From an uncultured Bacteroidales bacterium (GTDB lineage: Bacteria > Bacteroidota > Bacteroidia > Bacteroidales > UBA932), in contig ONCE01000008.1 of the NCBI GenBank assembly GCA_900316245.1, forward strand, positions 52,256-116,255: a stretch of DNA of 64,000 nt, in the 5' to 3' direction. The translations under genes and the position numbers were made by a program. Below are positions 45,144 to 54,195 of this stretch, one piece after another. Each line of letters begins with the position of its first letter. Position 1 is the stretch's first letter. The notes under the pieces were generated by a model that worked only from the letters and a program-made list of their open reading frames with translations, did not search any database and was not told where the DNA came from.

Positions 45144-45167
45144 CCGTATTCGCAATTGTGAGTGCGG
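45144..45167 (+). terminator. Weak terminator-like hairpin after the NERD gene
   Basis: CCGTATTCGC, loop AATT, GTGAGTGCGG pairs over 10 bases with three wobble pairs; only a short T-rich tail. Confidence 0.35.
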
Positions 45168-45187
45168 TCTATTTGTGTATCGTTAGT

Positions 45188-45237
45188 AACTCTATTACAC
45201 TTTTTTATACGTTTTTGCTCCAAAATTATTAAATTTG
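45188..45237 (+). promoter_or_regulatory. Promoter region of the ten-gene motor/cytoskeleton operon
   Basis: TAAATTTG (45230-45237) is a perfect TAnnTTTG. AACTCTATTACACTTTTTTA starts 42 bases before it, matching the region before the methyltransferase cassette (40689-40739) in sequence and spacing. The leader to the ATG at 45281 is 43 bases. Confidence 0.65.
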
Positions 45238-45280
45238 TTCGATTATACCCGTACGTTAGAAATATTAAAATCTATAACCA

Positions 45281-46645
45281 ATGAGAACTCATAGATTGAC
45301 CCAAATCTTGGCCCTCAGCATTTCTGCATTGCTTCTAACGGCATGCATTAATGGAACTCCCGGTAATTCTGGGAACAGTTCCGTCAAAAGGAATACTCCT
45401 GCTGTGGCCGCCAACGATGGTAATCAAAGTAATCCTCAGCAGGCTGGTTCTGACCAAACGCAATCAAATGTAGCGCCTACCGTTCCTAATCCGGTTGTTA
45501 ATGTTTACTTGGAGACTTCTGGCAGCATGAACGGCTACGTGAATGGTGGAACTTCTATTTTCCAGCAGGTTGTCAAGGAATACCTTTCCGGGATTAATAA
45601 CGCCAATTTTGCTTCGGCAGTTAATTACAACTACATCAATAGCAAGATTATCCCCAGAGGGAATGACTTGGATCAGTATATTACGAAACTGACTCCTCAG
45701 AGTTTCTCTTCTCAGGGGAACACCGCCACGACCGATATTGGCGGCATCTTCAAAACAATCCTGGATGCAACGGATAACAATACCATCTCGATTTTCATAT
45801 CTGATTGCATTATCTCGCCTGGACGAAACAATAATCCTCAAGCGTATGCGCGTGGGCAGATGACGGACGTGCGTGATGCTATTGTTGGTTATGTGAACAA
45901 GTATCAGGATTTAGCCTGCATGGTTTATCAGTTTGATTCTGGTTTCAAAGGTACTTATTACGATTACTTGAACACGGCTCACCGGAACATTGACATGGAG
46001 CGTCCCTTCTATATCTGGGTTTTTGGCCATACAGCCCAGGTTGCAATGCTTAAGTTGAAACATGTCCCTGATAGAGATTTCCGTATCGCTCCTATCCGTA
46101 ACCAGTGGTTTATTTTCAATACTCCACTTGCTGAACTTCAGCCTGAGAACAAGTACGGCTTGCTCCTTTCAACTGGCGCGCAGAACGGTAATTATACCCG
46201 TGTAAATGCCACAACAGCAAGGGGAATCCAGAGATATGGTGAAGGATACCGCTTCTCATTTGGTGCCTACCTTGGAACCGCAGAGTATCTTATGGGCTCT
46301 GATTACATTGAGGACACGGACAATTACGTTCATCTTGTCAACAAAGCCACCAAGCAGGAATTCTATGGCGTAATTGAAAAAGACGAAGGTAGCACTTCAC
46401 CGTATACGAACATCTTCAGGGTGGAATCCCAGAATCCTTTCCAGAAAGGTCCGTTCACCCTGGCTTTTATCCCGAAGGTTCCCAAATGGGTTGAGGCTTG
46501 CAACGATGACGATGACAGAACCTTCAATGGAAGCAATAACAACAAGACATACGGCATTATAAACATCTTCAATGGTGTCTATAATGGTTTCAATAGCGGC
46601 AACCACGACAACATCCTTGCCCAGTTTGACTTCGAAATAAAATAA
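45281..46645 (+). CDS. Lipoprotein with von Willebrand A-like domain; operon gene 1
   Basis: 454 residues. Lipoprotein signal (ISALLLTAC, Cys22), a long Asn/Gln/Ser/Pro-rich linker (about 23-70), then a domain starting NPVVNVYLETSGSMNGY. ETSGS (78-82) sits where a vWA metal site has DxSxS, so the first acidic residue is Glu. TTDIGGIFKTIL and ISIFISDCIIS fit the following strands and helices of that fold. The C-terminal half (about 270-450) is beta-rich and unassigned. Displayed on the periplasmic side of a membrane, it may act as the sensor or docking part of the complex. First gene behind the operon promoter; the next starts 9 bases on. Confidence 0.7.
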   Translation: MRTHRLTQILALSISALLLTACINGTPGNSGNSSVKRNTPAVAANDGNQSNPQQAGSDQTQSNVAPTVPNPVVNVYLETSGSMNGYVNGGTSIFQQVVKEYLSGINNANFASAVNYNYINSKIIPRGNDLDQYITKLTPQSFSSQGNTATTDIGGIFKTILDATDNNTISIFISDCIISPGRNNNPQAYARGQMTDVRDAIVGYVNKYQDLACMVYQFDSGFKGTYYDYLNTAHRNIDMERPFYIWVFGHTAQVAMLKLKHVPDRDFRIAPIRNQWFIFNTPLAELQPENKYGLLLSTGAQNGNYTRVNATTARGIQRYGEGYRFSFGAYLGTAEYLMGSDYIEDTDNYVHLVNKATKQEFYGVIEKDEGSTSPYTNIFRVESQNPFQKGPFTLAFIPKVPKWVEACNDDDDRTFNGSNNNKTYGIINIFNGVYNGFNSGNHDNILAQFDFEIK

Positions 46646-46654
46646 AACACAGAT

Positions 46655-47119
46655 ATGGAATTCTTTTCACTATTCTATCAGCTCAATGTCTACGGGCAGG
46701 ATCTGTTCTACCACTTGAAGGGGTGGGATAACGGAATGCAGGACTTTGTGGCTGCGAATAACCAGTTCCCGACCATCTGGCTGGTTACATTCTTCTCCGC
46801 CTTGCTGGTGTTTGTGGTTTACTACTACATTCTGAACCATCCTCGTTTCAACAAGGTATGGCATTGGCTTATCACGATGGCGGTTCTTGCTATCGGTATA
46901 TTTATCTGGTCAAGAGGCCTTGTGATGTCCGACATTGCTGGTGTTTCCCTACATCCGGTTGACCCCGCACTCAATGTCAGCGCAGATAACGCTTTGATGT
47001 TCGGAGTTTACAATGCAGTTCTTTCTGCCATCTTCTTCCTCTTCTTCTCCATCGTGGGTAGGTTTGGAAGCAAGAACTGCAAGAATTCTCCTTGGAAATC
47101 ACTCATTAACAGGAAGTAG
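46655..47119 (+). CDS. Small multi-pass membrane protein; operon gene 2
   Basis: 154 residues with three transmembrane helices (about 45-65 IWLVTFFSALLVFVVYYYIL; 69-90; 110-140 ALMFGVYNAVLSAIFFLFF). No family recognised. Its stop lies 2 bases before the tubulin-like gene, so the two products are probably made in step; it may anchor the cytoplasmic partners. Confidence 0.7.
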   Translation: MEFFSLFYQLNVYGQDLFYHLKGWDNGMQDFVAANNQFPTIWLVTFFSALLVFVVYYYILNHPRFNKVWHWLITMAVLAIGIFIWSRGLVMSDIAGVSLHPVDPALNVSADNALMFGVYNAVLSAIFFLFFSIVGRFGSKNCKNSPWKSLINRK

Positions 47120-47121
47120 CC

Positions 47122-48564
47122 ATGGCAAAGTTATATGTATTTGGTATAGGCGGTACCGGTTCAAGAACCCTCCGCGCCCTCACAATGATGCTGGCCAGCG
47201 GTGTTGAATGCAAGTTCGACACAGTTGTTCCTGTAATCATCGACCCGGATGCTTCCGCAGCGGACATGAGCCGTACAGTGGATGCGATGACACGTTATAT
47301 GGAGGTCCGCAAATCCCTGGACTTCAATTCGGCCAACGAGAACCGTTTCTTCAAGACGGAGATTTGCCCTATTCAGGACATGTCCACGTTCAAACTCACT
47401 TTGGAGAATACCGAGAATGTCACTTTCCGTGACTATATGAAGACGAATCAGATGGACGCCCCCAGCAAGGCGCTCATCAATATGCTCTTCTCTCAGGCCA
47501 ACCTCGATTCCGATATGGTTGTCGGTTTCAAAGGCAACCCTAATATCGGTAGCGTGGTGCTGAATCAGTTCTCTACTTCTGATGCATACAAGGCCTTCTC
47601 AAACAATTTCGAGGAGGGGGATCGTGTTTTCATCATCAGTTCCATCTTTGGTGGTACCGGAGCCAGCGGATTCCCTCTGCTTCTTAAGACGCTTCGTAAC
47701 GACCAGACTTCTCAGCACTGGAACTATATCAAGAACGCCAAAATTGGTGCTGTGACTGTACTACCGTATTTCAGCGTCGAGCAGGATGACGATAGCGGCG
47801 TTGATTCTTCCACGTTCTATTCCAAGACGAAGTCGGCTCTTGCTTACTATGACAGGAATATCACCGGAAACAACTCGGTGAATGCCCTGTATTACATTGG
47901 TGACAGCATGCCGGCTACTTACAAGAATCATGACGGTGGTTCAGAACAACGCAACAATGCACACATGGTTGAGTTGTTCGCTGCACTTTCTATCTTGAAG
48001 TTCGCCGCCACACCGGATAACGAATTCGGTGAGAGGACTCAAACTTACGAGTATGGCATCGATACCAATGACGAGGACATCAAGCAGGTTATCTTCAAAG
48101 ACCTCGGTTCTGAGACTCGCCGCCTCATACAGAAACCGCTCACCATGTTCCTGCTTATGAACAAGTACATGAAGAGTTCTCTTTCTTCTCAGTATAAGTT
48201 CCAGCCCTGGGCAAAAGACTGCGGTTTGGACGAGAACTTCTTCACTTCGCAGTATTACGCCGACCTTGTCAAGTTCCAGGATGCTTTCCGCGTATGGCTG
48301 CAGGAACTGGACGACAATAAGCGTTCCTTTAAGCCTTTCGATGAAGATCGGATTATACCGCTCTTCGACCTTGTAAATGGTCAGAAGGCTCATAAGATTT
48401 TCTGGCCGCTGCACGACCTTTTCGCCAAGAATTACGCGTTGATGGATTCTTTCCTCAACACAAATTGGCCCAAATGGAACAAGACAGCCACCAAGGAACA
48501 AAAGTTCATGGAACTGTTCTATCGTGCCACAGATAAGTTGACCCTCAAGAAATATAACTTCTAA
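47122..48564 (+). CDS. Tubulin-like (Tubulin_2/FtsZ-related) protein; operon gene 3
   Basis: 480 residues. The N-terminal strand-loop LYVFGIGGTGSRTLRAL (about 4-20) and a second glycine-rich loop, SSIFGGTGASGFPLLLKTL (about 172-190), are placed as in tubulin/FtsZ-type GTPases, whose T4 signature is GGGTGS/T-G. The rest (about 200-480) is helical with no obvious polymer-contact motifs. Such tubulin-like proteins occur in bacteria beside vWA and other conflict-system genes. Predicted to bind GTP; polymerisation is unproven. Four bases before the actin/Hsp70-like gene. Confidence 0.65.
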   Translation: MAKLYVFGIGGTGSRTLRALTMMLASGVECKFDTVVPVIIDPDASAADMSRTVDAMTRYMEVRKSLDFNSANENRFFKTEICPIQDMSTFKLTLENTENVTFRDYMKTNQMDAPSKALINMLFSQANLDSDMVVGFKGNPNIGSVVLNQFSTSDAYKAFSNNFEEGDRVFIISSIFGGTGASGFPLLLKTLRNDQTSQHWNYIKNAKIGAVTVLPYFSVEQDDDSGVDSSTFYSKTKSALAYYDRNITGNNSVNALYYIGDSMPATYKNHDGGSEQRNNAHMVELFAALSILKFAATPDNEFGERTQTYEYGIDTNDEDIKQVIFKDLGSETRRLIQKPLTMFLLMNKYMKSSLSSQYKFQPWAKDCGLDENFFTSQYYADLVKFQDAFRVWLQELDDNKRSFKPFDEDRIIPLFDLVNGQKAHKIFWPLHDLFAKNYALMDSFLNTNWPKWNKTATKEQKFMELFYRATDKLTLKKYNF

Positions 48565-48568
48565 GATT

Positions 48569-51500
48569 ATGGCAAAGGTTTTCAGAATACATAAGGAAGG
48601 CTCTGGCAACATTATTGACTGGGCAAAGAGCCATTCGTACGGAGACAACGTAATCAAACAGATTACCGACCCCTTTGGTGCTAAGGCAACCAAGGAGATT
48701 ACCTCCATACCTTCGCCGTTCTCAAGAATTGATCTGGCTGTCACCGCGTTTAAGACCGTGGTTGAAGCCGGGCTTGAAGGTACGACCATCTATCATAAGA
48801 TTGTGTCCGACTGCCTTGATATTGGCGAGATCTTCTTCAATGCGGAGAATTTCAAAGACCCGCGTGACCACAGCAAGAATAAGATTGAAATTCTTGTTTG
48901 GGACCGCGCCCAGGAGATTGCGAAACTTAAGGCGTCTCCGGTAAAGGAGCATAAGATTGTTGGCGAGACTCTTGATATGTATCTTAATCAGGATGCCAAG
49001 GCCTACAACTTTGACAAGATGGACAAGGTCTATCTCCTCAACTATAAAGGACCGGACCGTAAAGACCCGCAGATTAACATCATCGGTGCCACATCGCCGG
49101 CAACGCTGTTCTTCAGCTCTGCCAACGATCTGACTTACGTTTCAGACCATCTCCGTTTCCGTAACAACGACCGTCCATTCGATTCCGAGTACACGCCCCT
49201 ATATAAACGTGACATCGAATTCCAGAAGTTCCTGTATGCGTTGAGGCTCAGTATTGGAAAGACCCAGTTTGCTGCCTTATTCGGCGCTGTGGATTCCTAT
49301 ATGGATCTCTCTTACGGTTATCTCAGCGAGGAATACAAGGCTAAGATTGATGCCCTGAACGAGGAATCCGTGGAGAATTATGAAGTTCTTACCGACGGTG
49401 GCAGCAACCGTGTTGACATCCTTGGTTATCCGGTCCGTAAACGCAATGAGACTGGTGTCATCGAAAGCGATTTCGAAATTCTGGCCACCAACAAGTGTGC
49501 TATTAAGCCTCTCGTTCTCCCGATTGAGGCTGGTAACACGTACAAGAATCTGAATTATGTTCAGGGCCAGTGGAAGGAGACTTATCAGGCCCCCATGCAT
49601 GACGATGCAGATTTAGCAAATCGTCAGCTTCCTTATGTTGGCCTGAAGTATCCTTATCTCACCATTGACGACTTCCTTGCAAGGGATATGGTATTCTTGC
49701 CTTATTCCTTCAATGCGAACGACTATTACAATGGGAATAAAGACCCCAGGAAGAGCAACAATACCTTCCTGCTCCCTCTGACAAAGACTTTCTTCAAGTA
49801 CTTCTCCGTGAATGACTTGATGGGCACGATGAAGGATGGAAAGAATATGTTCGAAATTCAGCCTCTCCAGGGAGGAAGTGTGAACGTCGAACTCCGTATT
49901 CCCATTAAGAAGGGAGGATACATCCGCTACTCCAGAATGTATGTGCCTGGAAAAGCCATCGATTTTACTGATAATTCTGGCTGCATTACTGAAAAGCAGT
50001 TCGGTCTTGGCGTGATGCCTCTTGTCCGCTTTGGGGATGGCATCCTTCCCAGTTATCGTATTGCGATGTTCAGCAAGTCGAACCGTACGGAACTGGAGTT
50101 CGCCAATGGCGAGAACACCTGCCAGATTGAGCATCACATCACTCGTCGTGAAGCCGGCCAAAATGCTTGTAGCGTAGAATCCTATGTGATGGAGCACAAT
50201 TTCGATGTTATTTACGCCACGGTTGACGGCCTTACAAACGTGATTATCCCTCGTTTCCGGAAGGCCTCCGGTGGTTCCCAGTTCACATTCGCCATTGACT
50301 TTGGTACGACCAATACGCATATCGAGTATTCGGTGGATGGATCTGCTCCTAAGGCGTTTGATATGCCGGCAGCAGAAAGCCAGCTTTGCCGTCTGAGTAC
50401 CGATTATGATGAGCAGGAAGCCATTGATATCAATGTGGCCTTTGATGAGGCATTCATCCCGTCCACTATTGGTGATGCTTCTGATTATCACTTCCCGATG
50501 CGTACCGTATACGCTGAGTGGACCGATGTCAATTACCAGCAGCACACGGAGACTCTGGCAGAAGGAAACATTCCTTTCCGCTATGAGAAGGCTCGTAACC
50601 CTCTGTATAACAAGGTTAAAACCAATCTTAAGTGGTCTAAGGCAGAGGAAGCGAATACCCGCGTCAAGTTGTATATTGAGAACCTGTTTATCATGATGAG
50701 GAATAAGGTCCTCCTTTCCGGTGGCCGCCTTTCCGATACTAAGATCATCTGGTTCTACCCGGCAAGTATGACGGAATTCCGCCTCAACGCCTTCCGTGGC
50801 GTTTGGGAGAAATTGTTTGCCAAGTACATCAATGCCAATTCTGCAGACAAACTCCTTTGCCTGTCTGAATCTGCTGCGCCTTACTTCTTCTACAAGAACC
50901 GTCGTGGTCTGACATCCAATGCTGTTACAATCGATGTGGGTGGTGGCACTACGGATGTCCTTGTCATCAAGGATGATGTCCCTGTAGCAATGACTTCATT
51001 CCGCTTTGCTTCCAACGCCATCTTTGGTGACGGCTATAACTGGAGTCCTGAAACCAATGGCTTCGTGAAGAAATACAAGGGCGATATTAATGACCGCCTG
51101 GTTGGTAACTCCATGCACCTGAAAGACGCCCTCAACGCCTATCAGGAAATCATGAATAGCGACAATTCAAGCGACATCGCAGCCTTCTTCTTCTCGTTAG
51201 CTGGCAATGCCTCCGTTGTGAAGAACCGCATTCCTCTTGACTTTATGGATATGCTCTGCAATGACACTAAGATGAAGTATGTCTTCATCGTGTTCTATGG
51301 CTCAGTGATTTACCATATCGCCAAGATGATTAAGGCCAAGGGCCTGCCCATTCCTCAGGTTGTTGCTTTCAGCGGTAACGGCTCTAAGACCCTCAATGTT
51401 CTTTCACCTTCGGACCAGACCATCTCCGAGTTTGTCACCCGCATCTTCCGTAAAGTACTTGGTGAATGCCCGGACATCCGTGTTATCAAGGAGGCTGAAC

Positions 51501-51940
51501 CAAAACTCGCTACCAGCAAGGGCGGCATCTATTACGACAACTCTTTGTCCTACGAAGGAATCGAGAAACTTCGCTTCTCGCTCCTTGGGGATGACGATAC
51601 CACCTCCACCGAAGGGAAGAAGTACAACGAGGTCAACAACGATGCTGCCATCAATGCAGTAAGCAACAATGTCAGCAAGTTCATTGATGAACTCTTCCAC
51701 ATCACCGATGCCAATAAGTTCATGGTGCGCTCCTTGGGTGCCGACCCGAGCCTGTTCGAGCAGATTCCTGAACTTTGCAAGTACAACCTCGTCGAATTTA
51801 CCCGCCAGGGCCTCAAGGCCAAGCTGAACGAACTCAGCGATTGGGGACAAGATCCGTCTGCGCCTATTGAGGAGACCATGTTCTTCTATCCAATCGTAGC
51901 CATGTTGAACAACCTCGCCCGCGAGATTAGCAATAAGTAA
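48569..51940 (+). CDS. Actin/Hsp70-superfamily ATPase with large N-terminal domain; operon gene 4
   Basis: 1123 residues. The C-terminal half is an actin-fold ATPase: phosphate-1 AIDFGTTNTHIEY (Asp577), phosphate-2 TIDVGGGTTDVLV (Asp789) and an adenosine loop VVAFSGNGSKTL (about 930). The first 570 residues contain no family I recognise and are unique to this protein class; no Hsp70 substrate-binding domain follows. It probably uses ATP to switch shape or polymerise, working with the tubulin-like protein next to it. Soluble; no signal peptide. Confidence 0.8.
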   Translation: MAKVFRIHKEGSGNIIDWAKSHSYGDNVIKQITDPFGAKATKEITSIPSPFSRIDLAVTAFKTVVEAGLEGTTIYHKIVSDCLDIGEIFFNAENFKDPRDHSKNKIEILVWDRAQEIAKLKASPVKEHKIVGETLDMYLNQDAKAYNFDKMDKVYLLNYKGPDRKDPQINIIGATSPATLFFSSANDLTYVSDHLRFRNNDRPFDSEYTPLYKRDIEFQKFLYALRLSIGKTQFAALFGAVDSYMDLSYGYLSEEYKAKIDALNEESVENYEVLTDGGSNRVDILGYPVRKRNETGVIESDFEILATNKCAIKPLVLPIEAGNTYKNLNYVQGQWKETYQAPMHDDADLANRQLPYVGLKYPYLTIDDFLARDMVFLPYSFNANDYYNGNKDPRKSNNTFLLPLTKTFFKYFSVNDLMGTMKDGKNMFEIQPLQGGSVNVELRIPIKKGGYIRYSRMYVPGKAIDFTDNSGCITEKQFGLGVMPLVRFGDGILPSYRIAMFSKSNRTELEFANGENTCQIEHHITRREAGQNACSVESYVMEHNFDVIYATVDGLTNVIIPRFRKASGGSQFTFAIDFGTTNTHIEYSVDGSAPKAFDMPAAESQLCRLSTDYDEQEAIDINVAFDEAFIPSTIGDASDYHFPMRTVYAEWTDVNYQQHTETLAEGNIPFRYEKARNPLYNKVKTNLKWSKAEEANTRVKLYIENLFIMMRNKVLLSGGRLSDTKIIWFYPASMTEFRLNAFRGVWEKLFAKYINANSADKLLCLSESAAPYFFYKNRRGLTSNAVTIDVGGGTTDVLVIKDDVPVAMTSFRFASNAIFGDGYNWSPETNGFVKKYKGDINDRLVGNSMHLKDALNAYQEIMNSDNSSDIAAFFFSLAGNASVVKNRIPLDFMDMLCNDTKMKYVFIVFYGSVIYHIAKMIKAKGLPIPQVVAFSGNGSKTLNVLSPSDQTISEFVTRIFRKVLGECPDIRVIKEAEPKLATSKGGIYYDNSLSYEGIEKLRFSLLGDDDTTSTEGKKYNEVNNDAAINAVSNNVSKFIDELFHITDANKFMVRSLGADPSLFEQIPELCKYNLVEFTRQGLKAKLNELSDWGQDPSAPIEETMFFYPIVAMLNNLAREISNK

Positions 51941-51948
51941 CAGTACAG

Positions 51949-52608
51949 ATGGATTCGAATTACTTGATTTTGATAGTCGTTCTGATTGCGGTTGCCCTTG
52001 CGCTGGTGGCCTCAGTGATTGCCTTACTTAAAGCCCTTAAGGCACTTGAGAAGAGCCGTGGTGAAAGAATTGAAAGTATTGCTAAGCGCACGGTTGAGAA
52101 CTATATGCTTCTGAATTACAATCAGAAGATTAGGAATATGGTTCATGAAGAACTGGTACGAGAGCAGCAAAAGAAAGAAGGACCTATATCGGAAGTGGTT
52201 AAGCCTGCAGAGACGGTTGTGAACGCTCCAAAGGAAGAAGAAAAGCCCGTTGAGGTTGTTCCCACCCAAGAGCCAGAAACAGAGAAGGCCCCTGTCGAGA
52301 TTTCGTTGCCGGAGCCTGTGACTCTCTACACTGGAATCTGCAAGGATGGCGCATTCAAGCACGTCACTACTGTTCCGGACAGTAAGACGATCTATACCAT
52401 TTATGCCGATAGTAAAGAGGCGGTTACCGGTATCCTCAACGTAGACCAGAGCGCATACGATAAGATTGCACAAACTCCCGACTACCTACAGAATGCCTGT
52501 GTATATAGCGGGAATGGTACACAACTCAAAGTAACCAAGACCGGTACCGTTCAGAAAGAGAACGGCACCTGGGTCGTTAAAGAGCCCATCGTGGCAGAGT
52601 TTAACTGA
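51949..52608 (+). CDS. Single-pass membrane protein with long acidic linker; operon gene 5
   Basis: 219 residues. Transmembrane helix at about 5-27 (LILIVVLIAVALALVASVIALL), a basic helical stretch (to about 75), a Pro/Glu/Val-rich linker (about 80-125), and a C-terminal globular domain (about 125-219). Arrangement resembles adaptors that bridge membrane and cytoplasm. Unknown family. Spacing of 8 bases on both sides. Confidence 0.65.
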   Translation: MDSNYLILIVVLIAVALALVASVIALLKALKALEKSRGERIESIAKRTVENYMLLNYNQKIRNMVHEELVREQQKKEGPISEVVKPAETVVNAPKEEEKPVEVVPTQEPETEKAPVEISLPEPVTLYTGICKDGAFKHVTTVPDSKTIYTIYADSKEAVTGILNVDQSAYDKIAQTPDYLQNACVYSGNGTQLKVTKTGTVQKENGTWVVKEPIVAEFN

Positions 52609-52616
52609 TAGATTAA

Positions 52617-54194
52617 ATGACAGGAATAGGTATTACCAAGTTCATCCCAGAACTGATCTTTGTTGCCATAATTGTTATTCTGCAGTTCAGGTTTTTCTTT
52701 GCAAATTCTTGGAAGAGAAACATACTGAAGAATATCTTTCCCAAGGACCTTGATGAGAAACTTAAAGTCGCTAAAGATGTAGAAGGAGTAGCCAAGATAT
52801 GGGCTTCCAACGATGTCAGCAGCACCTTAAATGATGAAATCGTTGCCCCTATTAATTCTTATCTCGAGAATAACAAAGGTGCAACAGATTATCATATCAT
52901 CAAGGATTTGACTGACCGCACTTGTGACAAGATCCAGGATGAGGTTGATTCATACAACCCCATTCCTTTGTATCTTGGCCTTTGCGGTACGATGTTGGGG
53001 ATAATCTTCGGTATCTTCTTCCTCTTTAGGGCAGGTGGTCTTGAATCGCTTTTAGCATCAGCATCATCTACCAGCACGGTATCAGGAGCGGCAGCATCAG
53101 AGGGTATTCAGCATCTTCTCGGAGGTGTTGCTGTCGCTATGATAGCCAGCTTGGTTGGCGTTATACTGACAATCATCGGCACACGTCATACCAAGGAAAC
53201 GGTCTCTGCAAATGAGGAAGGGCGCAATAAGTTTTTGTCTTGGATTCAGAGCAATCTGCTCCCCAAGATGAGCAGTGATGTCGTAAGCACGCTGGGAAAC
53301 TTCTATCAGAATCTGAATGAATTCAATAGGACGTTCTCTCAGAACTCCAAGGATTTGCAAAAGGCCTTTGAAGCCATCAAAACCGCTTATGCGGGCCAGA
53401 CAGAATACACCAAGGAGCTCAATAAGCTGGACATTGCCAAGGCCCAGATGGCCTTTGCAGCGTTGGGAAGTGCTACGGATAAGATTAACGATCTCAACGA
53501 GTTCCTAAAGGGGTCATCTCAATATCTTGCCAGCGTTGTTGCCTTGGCTAATAAGCTGGATACTGCTGATGAAAGGACAAAAGCCATCGAGCGGATGGGA
53601 CAGTTCTTCCAAAGTGAGATTGAACAGATCTCCGCACGCAAGGCCCTTCTTTCCGAAACGGTTGGTAAGATTGACCTAAACCTTAAGAACTCGCTTGACG
53701 GCCTTCAGACTTCCTCCACGGAACATGTAGGAAAACTACAGACACACCTCAATAAGGTTTATCTGGACTTCCAGGATGCCGTAGCAGAGCAGCAGAGATT
53801 ACTCGAGCAGAAACTTTCAGAATCCTCACTCTATCTTGAACAGTTCAAACGCCTTGAAACCATTCAGGGCCAGTTGGATAAGCTGCTTAAGTCCGAAGAA
53901 TTCATTGGAAAGGCCGATGCGGAGATAGCAAAACTTGATACCCAAATAGGAAGATTAGATCGAATTGAAACGGCCCTAAACCGCCTGATAGAGATTGTCT
54001 CAAAGCGACCCGCTAATGCAACCCCGGCGGTGAGAGAAGCAACCTTGTTCGATAATCCTCAACAGCCACAAGACGTGAAAGTCAAAGTTAACCTTCCTGT
54101 ACCGCGTTGGTTGGCTTTCACTACATGCGGCGTTCTCATTGCTGCCGGTCTGTTCTCTATCATCTATCCGCTATTGATAAAGTTCCTCGGTTAA
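52617..54194 (+). CDS. MotA/TolQ/ExbB-like channel subunit with long coiled coil (ZorA-like); operon gene 6
   Basis: 525 residues. Transmembrane helices at about 8-28, 115-138 (IPLYLGLCGTMLGIIFGIFF) and 163-188 (HLLGGVAVAMIASLVGVILT) carry the MotA/TolQ pattern of glycine-rich helices lining the ion path. A coiled-coil tail of about 280 residues follows (about 205-475). A further transmembrane helix ends the protein (about 498-522). ZorA of Zorya defence has the MotA part and a tail but, as far as I know, no closing membrane helix. With the MotB-like gene one base downstream it should form a proton- or sodium-driven stator. Confidence 0.75.
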   Translation: MTGIGITKFIPELIFVAIIVILQFRFFFANSWKRNILKNIFPKDLDEKLKVAKDVEGVAKIWASNDVSSTLNDEIVAPINSYLENNKGATDYHIIKDLTDRTCDKIQDEVDSYNPIPLYLGLCGTMLGIIFGIFFLFRAGGLESLLASASSTSTVSGAAASEGIQHLLGGVAVAMIASLVGVILTIIGTRHTKETVSANEEGRNKFLSWIQSNLLPKMSSDVVSTLGNFYQNLNEFNRTFSQNSKDLQKAFEAIKTAYAGQTEYTKELNKLDIAKAQMAFAALGSATDKINDLNEFLKGSSQYLASVVALANKLDTADERTKAIERMGQFFQSEIEQISARKALLSETVGKIDLNLKNSLDGLQTSSTEHVGKLQTHLNKVYLDFQDAVAEQQRLLEQKLSESSLYLEQFKRLETIQGQLDKLLKSEEFIGKADAEIAKLDTQIGRLDRIETALNRLIEIVSKRPANATPAVREATLFDNPQQPQDVKVKVNLPVPRWLAFTTCGVLIAAGLFSIIYPLLIKFLG

Positions 54195-54195
54195 G

